A stretch of DNA of 64,000 nt from Anarhynchus alexandrinus (taxonomy: Eukaryota; Chordata; Aves; Charadriiformes; Charadriidae), in the NCBI GenBank assembly GCA_008711295.1, contig VUYV01000509.1, positions 202,733 to 266,732 of the forward strand. Reading direction: 5' to 3'. The notes under the pieces were generated by a model that was given only the letters and a program-made list of their open reading frames with translations, did not search any database and was not told where the DNA came from. This document shows, in pieces, positions 13,229 to 25,606 of this stretch. Position numbers and translations under genes: made by a program. The stretch's first letter is position 1. Each line of letters opens with the position of its first letter.

Positions 13229-16200
13229 CTGGAAAGAAGAAGTTAAAGAATTTATTCTAACACACAAAGTACAAGAATGTTACAAAAAAATACTTTTATA
13301 CCTCCACATGAAGTCACAACCAGACCTGTTCTGCTCCCTTAACATTCAAAGTGTACCTTCACCTCCCACTTCAGTTTACACTAATGAAGTAGCAGGAAGC
13401 AGTGCTTTCACTTGCTGTTCTTCAGCCAAGAGTTTACCACACAGCATCTATAATGAAGACCAGCTCTATTTTCAGAATTGGCCATCCATCCCTTCTCTTT
13501 TTTACTTCTTATCCCAGAACTGGGCAGTGAAGGTGAAAAATCTCACTACCATTCATAGGTTTTCTTTAGCTGAGTAGCTAGATATGAAACATAGCTGAAG
13601 AAAGCTGTTTAAAAGTCCTCTCAGAGTTACCCTTCCTTTCTTCCTTGGAAAGGAGAACTGGCCAAAGCACCAGTATCAAGCACCACACAACTCTCAAGTG
13701 GAGAGGCAGCACATCCTTATTTTGGACAAGCTTTCTTGCATTGTCTCTAACCAAGCAAGACCCTAAAAGATGGGGGGTATTTTTATATATTCTTACTTCC
13801 AGAGACCTAATTTACCAGTTACAAACAGACCAACTTTATGTTTCAAGGCTTCTAGGATCAAGACAAGCTCCTGTCTTAACACCAAAACAGCATCTTATTT
13901 AGAAGCCATACTGCAGTGTCTTATAGGATCTGGCAAAACCTGTTCCTCCAACATATAGGTACGTGTGGGAGGAACTCAGCAGCAATGGAGGTAGTTCAAC
14001 CTCTCCTTCCCTCTCAGCAACTGGGTGGAGGCCACAAACTTGTACTTTTCAAACCTGTAGAAAAGGGAGAATTTGGGGCTCTAGATTTTTATAGAAGTTA
14101 CTTATTACATAGCATGATCACAACTATCTACGCAATCTATGTAGTACTTATTTGAAAAGGGCCTAGTCACCTACAGATGACTGCTTGTTAAAGACCTTAC
14201 ATATGTGAGGGGGGTGGGAGGAAACTGAGAGGCAATTAAAAGGAAAATAGTCTAGAGAAAGTCTCCAGAAGTCCAAGCCAGTCTGCTAGAGGCAAGCACA
14301 CACTGCAAATCATTACCTTCATCTGCTCTACACCTGCATTCTTCCTTAAATATCCACTAGATGACAGAGCTAGACAGACCTTTGGTCTCACACAATCATG
14401 CCATTCTTATATGCCCCTCTGACAGACAAAAAAGAGCAACCTCTCCCTCCTCTCCTGAATAGACAGCTAAGTAAGAATGTTTGCTGATAGCAGTCCATTG
14501 TAGTACTGTTGCTGTTACTAAAAGTAGTAACAGACCATTTCTCATTGCACCTGTAGAAGTGAAGGTTTTGGTCTTTTTTAATACAATTTTAGCAGAAAAT
14601 ATTCATATTTAGAAGAAGCAAAACCACGTTAAGACTGAGACGGTGATTAGAGAAAATGGCTCTACCTATTACAGCATCCATAACCAAGACTTCTTGTTTA
14701 GAGTTAAAGACCCTAAGTTTCACTGTCTAGCACTGATTCAGTAACAGTAACAGTCTTCAGCATCAACATTTATAGTAGTGCTTTTAGGTTTAGTTTCATG
14801 GGGACACCACTAGGTACAGACACTTATCCCCTACCACAAAGGCACTGGCTACATGCAAGAGCTCACTGCACTAAGATAAGTCAACAGGAGAAGAAGCTGG
14901 GGGGGATGTGTGGAAGCACAGAAACAGGTGCCAATGGCACATGCAGGTTTTAGCCTGCTTAAAAAACAAGGCTAATACCACCGATTCCTCCACCATCATC
15001 CTTTCCCTCCCCCACAAAACAGCTATTGAATCTGTTGGCCTATTTCAATCAGATTAGGAAGAGGGTGAGAAACCTAGGGAAGCCTAAGGAAAACCCTCAG
15101 AGGAGTCAGAACGCTGGCAGAAGGAGAGGTTGTCAGGACTCACTCTACATGGCCAACTGGCTGCTGATAAATGGAAGTCCACACACACAGCTTAAGAGCA
15201 ACATTGCTCCCTTTGCACAGGCTGCCAGAGACCAGGGGCAAGTCTCCAATATATTCCTAAAACAGTGTACGGGGGAAATACCATTCCCCACCCACATCAG
15301 TCTTACAATCTCCCCTAAGCAATACCGTGTGGGGAAGATCATCAGACACAATAGCATGACACTGAACATCCACGTGGCCATGATGTAGCTATTGTTAAGC
15401 CTGAGCTGTCATAGCGTGGAGATGAGACAAGGAGGAAAACAAGCCCAGAGAAAGCCATAACCAGTTTTACTGAAGAGTCAGAGAAGGCAGTTGGTACGAT
15501 CACACCTATCCTACCAGCAAGTGAAAGCCCGCATGTTTCTACAAGATGCTGTCCTCTGATGTTCTCAGAGGAAACAATCATCAGCCACTCCTACCCATGC
15601 CAAAATAGCCTTTTTATTACTTTTAACAAGGAAAGCCAAAGCTTCTGGTGACCAAGAGAGAAGAGAAAGTTGACTAACCTTTATCCTTATTCCTAGAAGT
15701 CAGACATTGGGATGCCCTGGGCAAGCATCAGACCTTGCTCCTAATGGGATCTTTGTAAGAGGAGACTTAAGTGAACATAATTACAAGACCATTAACAGGG
15801 ACATTTGAGGTGGACTTTAACAGAAGTCCATTTTCAATTAGCATTATCGATGATCATTTTCCTCAAAACTCCTAAAAAGCTAAAAAGCTTGCCTAGCAAT
15901 AAGGCCAGTGTGAAAAAAACATTACCACGGTTTTCTTTTTCCTGCTAAACCAGGAAAGGCACTTGTGCCTTCACTCCCCCCTCACCACCACCACTCCAAG
16001 CAATTGCAATAGGTGAACAAGATAAAAACATTACCAAGAATGAAACAAGCCGCGTTAAGGCAAGAAGCAGACAGACACAGATACAACAGATACAGATGTG
16101 TCCTGACTGATTACCGGCAAATCAGATAACAGAACCGGGGGGGGGGAGGGGTGTAAATCACACAAACAGTGCCTCCAATTTGTGTTTTGCTAGAACCCTT

Positions 16201-16740
16201 CCTACCTCAGCTCCAGAGGAATCCTCCACCTGGCTCCGCTATGCGCTGCAGTACAACCCGAGTCCTTCCCTTCCAAAGAGAAGGCGCCGTCTTTCCCTAG
16301 CGAAGTTCGGGACACCGCGCTGGCGCTCAGCCTCAGCTTTCCCTGCCTTGCTAACCTCTGAGAAGTCGGGCACTTACGAAGGGCAGATCCCTATTTTCCA
16401 CCTTTTCAACAGGTCGGCCCCGCTTAACCGCGGTCAAGGAGCGCCAGCTACGCGCCGGGCTCCAGCGCCGAGACGGCAGCTTGGCATTTCGCTCGCATCT
16501 TTATCGATAAAGTAGAAAGTACCAAAAAAAGAAATAAAAAAGACAAAAAAAAAAACCCCAGAAAACTCACACCACTAATGCTGGAGGCACTACTAAAGTC
16601 TCTCCGAGGGGAGATGTCCCCGCGGGGCAGGGGGCCGGCGGCAGGTGCCGGGAAGCCCGTCAACATGGCTGCGCTTCACTCAACTATTCCCCGCCCGACC
16701 CCGGAGAAGCGCCCGGGGCCGCGAACCGCGGCCCCGGGCG
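13229..16740 (-). other. YBX3 intron 1 (most of it)
   Basis: AT-rich up to about 16150, then increasingly GC-rich towards the promoter. No coding exon with a phase-1 donor was found. A YY1-type site (AACATGGCTGC, 16662-16672) lies near the gap edge. Confidence 0.55.
16710..16740. repeat. perfect GC inverted repeat at the gap edge
   Basis: Two 14-base arms (CGCCCGGGGCCGCG and its exact reverse complement) separated by the 3 bases AAC. The second arm ends on the last known base before the N run. Such a hairpin stalls polymerases and is a plausible cause of the gap. Confidence 0.9.
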
Positions 16741-17323
16741 NNNNNNNNNNNNNNNNNNNNNNNNNNNNNNNNNNNNNNNNNNNNNNNNNNNNNNNNNNNN
16801 NNNNNNNNNNNNNNNNNNNNNNNNNNNNNNNNNNNNNNNNNNNNNNNNNNNNNNNNNNNNNNNNNNNNNNNNNNNNNNNNNNNNNNNNNNNNNNNNNNNN
16901 NNNNNNNNNNNNNNNNNNNNNNNNNNNNNNNNNNNNNNNNNNNNNNNNNNNNNNNNNNNNNNNNNNNNNNNNNNNNNNNNNNNNNNNNNNNNNNNNNNNN
17001 NNNNNNNNNNNNNNNNNNNNNNNNNNNNNNNNNNNNNNNNNNNNNNNNNNNNNNNNNNNNNNNNNNNNNNNNNNNNNNNNNNNNNNNNNNNNNNNNNNNN
17101 NNNNNNNNNNNNNNNNNNNNNNNNNNNNNNNNNNNNNNNNNNNNNNNNNNNNNNNNNNNNNNNNNNNNNNNNNNNNNNNNNNNNNNNNNNNNNNNNNNNN
17201 NNNNNNNNNNNNNNNNNNNNNNNNNNNNNNNNNNNNNNNNNNNNNNNNNNNNNNNNNNNNNNNNNNNNNNNNNNNNNNNNNNNNNNNNNNNNNNNNNNNN
17301 NNNNNNNNNNNNNNNNNNNNNNN
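16741..17323. other. assembly gap, 583 N
   Basis: Run of unknown bases. Any reading frame drawn across it is artificial. The missing part probably contains YBX3 exon 1, since the exon 2 acceptor expects an upstream phase-1 donor and flanking sequence is promoter-like. Confidence 0.98.
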
Positions 17324-18350
17324 GCGTCTCGGCCCGCGTGGGGCGGCGGCGGGGCCGCGTGGGGCCGGCTCGGCATGGCGTGGGTGAGTGGGTGGGTGGA
17401 CGCGCGGGTGGGCGCCCTGCGGCCTTTTCGGCGTGCGCGCCTGTGCGGATATATACGTGGCCGCGTGTGTGTGCAGGAGTGTGTGTACGTGCGTGGGGCG
17501 TGCGCGCGGCCGCCTCCGTGGGTGCACACGGGCGCACCCCCGCGCAGGGGCGCGTGGCCGCCGGTACGTATAGATGCATACGTAGGGGCAGACGCAAGCG
17601 GCGCGTGGGTGCCCGCGTCTGCGGGCGCGGCCCCGCGGTGCGCGGGGTGAATTTCATAACAAGTATCCCCCACTCGTGCGTGGGTGACCGGCGTGGGGGG
17701 TGGGGAGGTCCTGCGCGGGGTGGTGCGCCCGGGTGGGTGGGTGTATGAATGAGTGCGTGGGGGCACGCGCGTCTTGTGGGGGGGCATAAGCGCGCGGGCG
17801 AGGGCGGAGGGGTCCGCGCCGGCGTTGTCACTCCTCGTTTCTTTCCTTTGTCGCCTCCTTTTCCACGTCGGCGCCTTTTCTCCCGTGGCGTCCTCCCGGT
17901 CGCGCCCCCCCACGACGTCCCGTTTCCCCGCTGCCGTCCCGCTGCTGCCGCCGCGTTTCCGTGCCACTTCCCTCACGTCTCCCTCCCCGCCCTCCTGCCC
18001 CTGCGGCTTTTTCCCTGTCCTTCCTCCCAGTTTTTGTACATCCCCCCCCTCCCCCGTGTCCTTTCGGTGACGTTTCCGCTCTCTTTTTGCAGTTCGCAGC
18101 CCTATAGCACCCCAATCCTCACTCCCACTGCATCGCTTTCCTTAATTGCCTCTGCCTCGCGTCCGTCCTCCCCGACGAGGTGGATGCCTGAACTGAAGCT
18201 TCCCGCACCTGGCCGCCTCCGCTTCCGCAAGTTTTGCTGCGCTTCTCTGAACACCCAAAGAGCGTGGTCCCGCGTGGTTTTGGCTTCGTACCCCCCTCCT
18301 GGTCTCCGCTGCTCGACAATTCCGTGATAGTTCTCACAACAAAAATGAAG

Positions 18351-19392
18351 TTCTTTGGAGGGCATCCCCTTGTTGGCGTCGCTACCTGAAGGACGTTCAG
18401 CATCAGCTCCGAAGCAGTCTCGGATGAAGCGTTCCCTGGAAAGGCGCGCCTTGGGGGATGCTTTAAGCTGCGGGAGGCCTCACCTACCGAAACTCCTCAG
18501 GAACCTCCAACAGATGTCAGAGCCAAAAGATGCTACAACAGTGTGACGCGGACCCTCCCGCTGCAGACAGGCTAAGGCTTAGCTACTCCAGAGATTTGAA
18601 ATTCAAACTGCTTTCGGAGCGTTCGGAGGCTATTTCCACCCACACGGGCATCACTGCTCCCAATTCGATTACTTACACCATTTTCTAAATCCTGGAAGGA
18701 AATTATTATTACACTTCTCCTCATTGCATCCCAATGTATGCACAAGAAAAAAAAAAACAAACGTATTTTGTCCCACAGTTTTTAATCCTCCACTCTATGT
18801 TAATTTCATTATTTTAAGATTATGTCACTTTGTGTCCTTTTACATGTTCAGAGTACGTGAAAATTTCTATGAGGATGCTCATTTGAATAAATTTTGAGAG
18901 CAAGGCTTATTACGCTAAGTCAAATGTATTATCAAAATTCACACACTGACATACACTTGAGATACCAAATTTATTTTCAATGAAGTTGCTAATTAGTTTT
19001 TCTTCCTCAAGTTAATTTTAGAGTTTTATTGAAAAGCTTGTTCAACAAAAAACTACAGTATACAAGCTGTGGAAATGTACTGTGATTTATTCCATTCCTT
19101 TGTAGAAAATTGGCAATGTTTTTTCTCTTTTTTTCAGTTATTTTAATAATGACAGAATGTAAGAATTTGGAGTAGTCTCATTTTTCCTTTTCTTGCTGAC
19201 AATTGGTAATACATTTCCTTTGCTTCAGTATTCAGTCTCTTTTCAAAAATTACCTTGGAGGAAATGAATCCATGAACTTGGGTAATAAAAAAAAAATTGT
19301 AACTGTTGCATGTGGAGACTAATTTCTGCATCTCTCTGCATTTCCTGAATACTTCCTATCAGCTAGTTGTAAATAACTATTTTGTAAAATTT
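18351..19392. other. intergenic, no feature recognised
   Basis: Drops from GC-rich to AT-rich. A 63-codon open frame at 18355-18546 has no recognisable content and no support beyond length. Confidence 0.4.
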
Positions 19393-20530
19393 AGAGCGGT
19401 ACAGAATCGCAGGATGGTTGAGGTTGGAAGGGACATCTGGAAGTCACCTGGTCCAACTTCGCTGCTCCAGCAGAGCACCTGTTCTCATTGGCTCTGCTAC
19501 CACGTGGGTGAGGCAGTTGTCATCAGTGCTCTCCAGGAACCTCTTGGATTGCTTATGCCATGCTGTGTAGTCCCTTCAGTGGATATCAGGGTGATTAAAG
19601 TCCTCCATGAGAACAGGGCCTGGGAACGTGAGGCTGCTCCTATCTGTCTGTACAGGGCCTCATCCACTTGTTCTTTCTGGTCAAGTGGCCTATAGCAGAC
19701 ACCCGTAACACTGTCACCCATACTGGTCTGCTCTTTCATCCTTGTGTTGCTCTTATCCTTGTGTTTGCTCATCATCCATTTGCAGGCAGAGCTCTAGGTG
19801 CTCCAGCTTCCCTCTCACATAAAGAGCAACTCCAGGTCTTCACAGCCTAAAGAGCCTGTATTCCTCCATTGCAACACACCAGTCATGGGAACCATCCCAC
19901 CACGTCTCCACAACTCTATGATCCCTGTGAGGCTGTAGCCCTGCAACTGCACACACATTTCTAGCTCATCATGTTTATTCCTGGTACCGCATGCATTGGT
20001 GTACAGGCACTTCAGAGACACGCCGGCATGCTGATTTCTCCAAAAAGGGTCTGGGTGTTTATTCCATAATGGTGCCTTGTCAGCACTTCCTTGCTGACAT
20101 GAAAATGCTTGAGGTGACCCTGCTTAAGCCTTCATTTGTTGATTTTGTGTTCCCTTTGGTTCACATCTCCCCAGGCCCTTTGCTCATCATCTCTGTGTTT
20201 CACTCCCTCACAGGGCTGCTGGTGACTCTTCCTCCGGCATCATTCCTAGTTTAACCCCTTCTGCCTAGGTCAGCCATCCTGCTGACCAAGATTCTTTTGT
20301 CCTGCTTAGTGCGGTGGATCCCATCTCTCCTGGGCAGGCACTGATTCTTGAACAAGGTTCCATGGCCATAGAAACCAAAACCCTGTCACTGACATCAGCT
20401 CCTCAACCAGTTGACACACACTCATCTCCTCTTCTTCCTTGCATCCTTTCTCCTCACCAGCAGGGTTAAGGAGAACACCACTTGGGCCCCCATGCCCTGA
20501 CTATCACCCTCGGAAGGAACGCTGTTTGCA
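19393..20530 (-). mobile_element. CR1 LINE with internal deletion (endonuclease part joined to 3' tail)
   Basis: Minus orientation. From about 20021 down to 19500 the translated fragments match the CR1 ORF2 N-terminal endonuclease: LKCLYTNA, NKHDELEMCVQLQGYSLTGI, then VCYRP, EQVDEALYRQIG and ASRSQAL, split by frame shifts. Immediately downstream, at about 19490-19393, comes the CR1 3' tail (CAACCTCAACC type, read as GGTTGAGGTTGGAAGGGACA on the plus strand). The reverse transcriptase is absent. 20022-20530 is probably the region between the two CR1 frames, though that part is less certain. Confidence 0.8.
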
Positions 20531-23500
20531 GAAGATGCATTTCTTTTTGAAGTGTCTAAAAATTTCTAGAAATTTCTAAAAACTATTTTCATGCCTCTCT
20601 TTCCTAATTAATAGTTCCATTGCACATCAACAACAGCCTTCTGACATTGCAGGTGGTGGAAATATCAGCCTAGCACACTGTTTAAGTTGCTCATAACTTG
20701 GCCAAACTGTGATAGCTTGGACTGAAATTTGTGGTTCTTGTTCAAAAAGTTGAGCAAAAGATACTCAGTCCTGACAATGAGATGGGGGAAAAATACTTTG
20801 TTTTCCCTCATTTGAATTTGTTTTAGGACTTGGCTTTATAAGTTACAGTGACTCTGTGCTTTTGAATGGAAAGTTGAAATTCAGCTGTGATAGAGGTACA
20901 CATTTTACAGTTCCTATTTGGGGAGAGAACAAAAAGCACTCCTCAAAACAACTAGCAATCAAATTTCACCAAGTAATGAAATTCTGAAAAAATATCTTCA
21001 GCACATGGTCAGTAGAGAAATGATCTGCAGGCGCCGTCTGGAGGTTAGCTGAGCATGCTCCAGCTCTTGCCTCCTGTTTGAATCCCACGTCTGTCATTCC
21101 TGCACGAGCACCATGGGACAGTCCAGCCAGGGGCGGCCGAGCAGGTCACCCTTGCAATTGCAGTTCTTCTGGGTCACCAGTCACCGGCGTTTGGAGAGAG
21201 AAGACTATCCTGTCGGTGCTTTTCCCTGTGCCTCCCTGCTGCCCAAGTTGTAACAAAGGCAGGAAGCAGAGGATGGATGGGGAGCATGGGCTTCGCCGAA
21301 CTCAGGAGCAGGGACTGAAACATCCAGGGTGAAGGCACTTGTCAGAAGGGGGTGAAATACCGGGAGCAGAAGCAGCAGAAAGGAGCGGCGATGGGTGTTT
21401 CGTACCCCTCTGATTCGTACTCCGCGTGCTTTGCTTGCTGCTGCTCCAGCTCCCCGTGTGGAAGGTGTCTGAGCCGATGGCCTGGAGAGCCAGACCTGCT
21501 TCTCGCTGGGGTTAGTCAGAATGGCTCTGTGGGACAAAAATGCTATTCCCCAGCCTGGGGTTTATTACTATTTTGCTTTTGGAAGGGAGCTGAAACCCAT
21601 TCAATAAAAGTCAGTAAAGCTGCAAAGTTAAGCAAGGAAAAGTTAAGAAATACTAGGAATGAGGTTACTTATAAGCTTGAAGTTCAGCCCCCTTAAGTGT
21701 AGGGATAATTATACATGTCTTAATTAGATGATCACATATTCCTCTTCCCACAGGATTCTGCCTTTTTTCAGCAAATGAGCTGTTTTTCAATAGTCTCTTT
21801 CATCCTCCTCACTCGATGTGCAGCTCAAGCTATTATTTAATGCATATTACATAACCCTCAGACTAGATGCAGAATTATTCATCCCCTTCTTCCTTCGGGA
21901 TCCTGTGGGGCTTTCACCATTATGTACCCACAGATCACAAGCATTAATGAAGGCATTTTGTCCAGCGTCATGTGCAAACAGCTGGGATTATCATCTTCAT
22001 TCTGGGGATGGGGAACAGAGGCAAAAAGAGATCAATGCGACCGTTTTCAAGTATCTGCTGATTCTAGGTAGCTACCTTGAACATACTTGTGTTTCTTTTC
22101 CAGGGAACTTACTGTTTTTACAAGTTGGGAGGGACTTGAGACACCTGCGTGAGGCTGGGACATGTGGCTTAGGAGCATGGGAGCTATTCTGTGCCCCTCG
22201 CTTCAGGGGAGGTTGCTCCTGCAGATCCCAAGTGAGAGGAGATGTCTTGCTGCAGTGCTGGGTCGGCAGCCTGGCCTCCTCGGAGGGATGGGGTTTGAAC
22301 CCCATCTTTTCTCGCTGATTCCCACCAGTAAGCGTAGGTCGTCGCTCATCATGTCCTGTGAATTTCTCTCCTTCGGTGACTAATTCCTCCCATGCTCTGT
22401 GTGGGCAGCCCAGGCACCCAGTTCCATCTTCTGAACCTGCCAGGTATCTGCGTGAGGTTGTGCAGCTCCTAAAAATGAAATACTTTTTGTGAATTTCATA
22501 ACAAGTATTGCATTTATTCGCAGGGCTGTCTTTTACAATCCTAGCCTCTGGAGTCCTGTGATAACCTGAAAATCTGTGCTTTCGTTTCTTTGTGCAGAAC
22601 CTGCTTACTCCATGCTGGCTGCGGAAAAGATCTCGAAATGTATCGTTTCAGGCTTAGATACCAAAAGACAGATCAGAAGAGCTAAATTAATTATTGTTCT
22701 AAAAAATTCATTATTTTAAACCAATTCCAGCAAATTTGAAGGGAATTGGCAATAATATGCTATTATAGTTTGAGATCAGATAGATGGAGTCTATTTGATG
22801 AATTGTGAATATGAATAATATTTTCTACTTATAAAGTAGCTCTCAGGCTCTACAGAGAAATCTGAGGGAAAAACAGGAGTTCTGAAGATTTTACAGGGTG
22901 GATGATGTGCAAGGTGGCCTCATTCACCTGTCTGTAACAGGACACACCGATCCAATAGACCAGTTCAAAGAGCAGATTGAACTAACAGGTTTTGTAATTA
23001 GAAAATGTGGTGTTCACTGAAGTGGAAAAATTTTGCAGATACGAATCAATTTCTGTAATTGCATTTCTTGGAAAAAATTGAGATAACACCTTTCAATAAA
23101 GTGGAAAGATTCTGTTTCAGCGATTGCAGAAACTAGCATTTCAATATAGCATTTCCAAATAATTTCATGTACTGAAATTATTTTATGTAATACAGAAATA
23201 ATGTTGATTTTTTTTTCTTTACAGTAAACAGTATTTTTCTGGGGACATATATTATAAAACACATCTAGAAATACTCCTTTTTCTTCCACTTTTGGAAAGG
23301 AGAGACATTTAAAGCTGCAGAATTTCCTTTAAAATGGAAAACCCTGGTCTTCCCAGGTCTAGCTGGACAAGTAAGAGACTTATTGGGCTTTTTAATTTAA
23401 ACCGTAAGTTCTTCAAATTATGAATGGTTCTTTAGTGTCCTCTTATACACACCCTGGTGTAATTGGGACCTTATCTTCACTGCAGCCTGTGCCTGTGTTG

Positions 23501-24376
23501 ACATTGTCATAAAATTGATAATACAATGATCTACCACAGGCAGGTCATTTAAACTGTTTCCTTACCTTCCCTACTGACAAAATAAAGTTATAACATTTAT
23601 TTACAAAAGCACGTTTAAAAAGTCAGAAAATCATAAACTAAAAAATGTAGCACTTGATTCACCGAGTCAGTGGAAAAATGGGCTTGGAATTAAGCCCTAA
23701 GTGTATGGATTGTTCTAAAACGGAGAGGATTGATTGATCTTAATTACTTTTACATTGCATTTTATATTGTCAACAGCTACTTCTTAAGTAACATCTTTAA
23801 TATTGGATTGAAGGCAGTTTTACAAAATCCAGAAAGTTGTTTGTTTGTTTGTTTGGGTTTGTTTGGAAGGCTTTTGTTAAGAACAAACAGCCTACGCTGA
23901 CTTTAATAGAAAGTATTGATAGTCTTGTAAATCCTTTAATCTAGAAGGAATCAAAATGGTTTATAGATCAAATATCTGCAGGGTACAGCAGTCAAATGCA
24001 AAATGCCACTCCACCAACCTGCGTCCAGAATACTTTAAAGTAATGACATAAGAGGGAAGTGAAGAATATCTTTCCCATTAAAACTGTGGAAGGTGATCTT
24101 GGAAAATGTAACAAAGTTACTGTGGTAGGAAAGAAGCAAAGGCTCCAGAAGTCATTGTCTGTTGATCTTCATGTTGTCCTGCAAACAACTGCCAACCCAC
24201 TCTGAGAAATATGATGTTGAACCTGGGAAAAATTGTTTCCAGTGGACAATTTATGAGAGAATGCTGTGAATTGAGATCATATTCATTAATGATTTTAGGC
24301 AAAATAAAATTAACAAGATACTTCAAAATTGTCAAAGAATCCATTTGATATATTAAATGAGTATGTAGGTAGCCTA
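20531..24376. other. intergenic, no gene recognised
   Basis: Several open frames of 80 to 166 codons (for example 21352-21696 and 21818-22318) have no domain, signal or splice support. 21950-22040 resembles a degraded MIR-type SINE in reverse, with low confidence. Confidence 0.4.
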
Positions 24377-24846
24377 CATAGAATCATAGAATGGTTTAGG
24401 TTGGAAAGGACCTTGAAGATCATCGAGTTCCAACCCCCCTGCCATAGGCAGGGACACCTCCCACTAGACCAGGCTGCCCAAGGCCACGTCCAGCCTGGCC
24501 TTGAACACCTCCAGGGATGGGGCCTCAACAACCTCTCTGGGCAACCTCTTCCAGTGCCTTACCACCCTTAAAGTGAAAAACTTCTTCCTAATGTTCAATC
24601 TAAACCTGCCCTCTTCCAGTTTGAAGCCATTCCCCCTCGTCCTATCACTACATGCCCTAGTAAAAAGTCCTTCCCCAGCTCTCCTGTAGGCCCCCTTTAG
24701 GTACTGGAAGGCCGCAATAAGAGGTCCCCGGAGCCTTCTCTTCTCCAGGCTGAACAGCCCTAACTCTCTCAGCCTCTCCTCATAGGAGAGGTGCTCCAGC
24801 CCTCGGATCATCCTCATGGCTCTCCTCTAGACACGCTCCAACAGGT
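24377..24846 (-). mobile_element. CR1 LINE 3' fragment, relatively intact
   Basis: About 470 bases in minus orientation. A continuous minus-strand frame at 24817-24464 encodes the ORF2 C-terminus ([18 protein letters not shown], then [17 protein letters not shown] and [19 protein letters not shown]) without stops, so this copy is younger than the others here. The tail reads GAATCATAGAATGGTTTAGG on the plus strand. Confidence 0.92.
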
Positions 24847-25606
24847 CCATAAATGTCCATCAGTACACCTGCTGCTTCAGCATGGCAAATGAAGAACAAT
24901 TCATTCCAAAATAACCTGTAGCTTGACACTAACCTGGGAAGTGTTGGATCAAATTCACTCTGTGTTCCACCACACAGAGGATGTGTTTCAAACTTGGTTG
25001 AAGTACCCAAGAATTACTGTTTATAAGCAATTTTTGATCATTCCAGATGGAAGGACTTGAAAGGACTGTTGATGGTTTCCATGAGGATTTGTGTGTTGTA
25101 AAATACAGAAAAACTTATAAGCAACATAATTTTGATTATCTGGCTATCTGTGAGATATGAAGAACCTGATTCCAGGCCAGAGTTGAAAGACATGACCTTG
25201 AGAAAAAGCTGCTGCTGCTGAAGAATGAGAGTTCCTTTGCTGAGAGATGAAGGACCTGACATGTGGTTTCTTTTCTTCAGAAAAATTTCTGTTGATGGAC
25301 TGACATCTACAAAATTTTGATCAGATCCCAAGTGTGTCAAGAACTGTATAGTTGACTAGACTTAAATATATTACTGTACTACCATGCAAATATGACTTTT
25401 AATGAAGAAACTGAGGAAAGAGTTTATCATGTGCTCGCTAGAGCCATTCTTGTTCTCGCTCAATGGCTGGGGAGCCTCTGCCGACGCACTGCCCTGGCTC
25501 AGCGTCCTGACGCGCGTTATCCTGCAGAAGTGGGGACAGCCCTCTCCATTCCTGTTCTCCGGATGCTCCCTTGTATCGCTGCTCCAGCCAAGGCTTCTTG
25601 TGGCAA

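Larger units (their letters stand above)
16550..18350. promoter_or_regulatory. YBX3: CpG island, YBX3 promoter and likely exon 1, broken by an assembly gap
   Basis: GC- and CpG-rich sequence on both sides of the N run, in the right place to hold YBX3 exon 1, the 5'UTR and the start site on the minus strand. Visible elements include a YY1-type motif at 16662-16672 and a perfect 14-base inverted repeat at 16710-16740. 17324-17830 is G/T-skewed with many GTGGG units, and 17830-18070 is C/T-rich. The island probably also supports divergent plus-strand transcription, but no exon is supported there. Confidence 0.7.

Noticed and set aside
16448..16666. Minus-strand ATG frame (MLTGFPAPAAG) as the YBX3 start, followed by a GTGAGT
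   Set aside because: It does not resemble the Y-box N-terminus, and its possible donor does not give the required phase-1 end with a matching lysine-rich stretch.
16578..17976. Very long open frames on both strands across the gap
   Set aside because: They are open only because N codons cannot be read as stops.
21818..22318. 166-codon open frame
   Set aside because: No domain, no splice or promoter signals, and part of it overlaps what looks like an old SINE.
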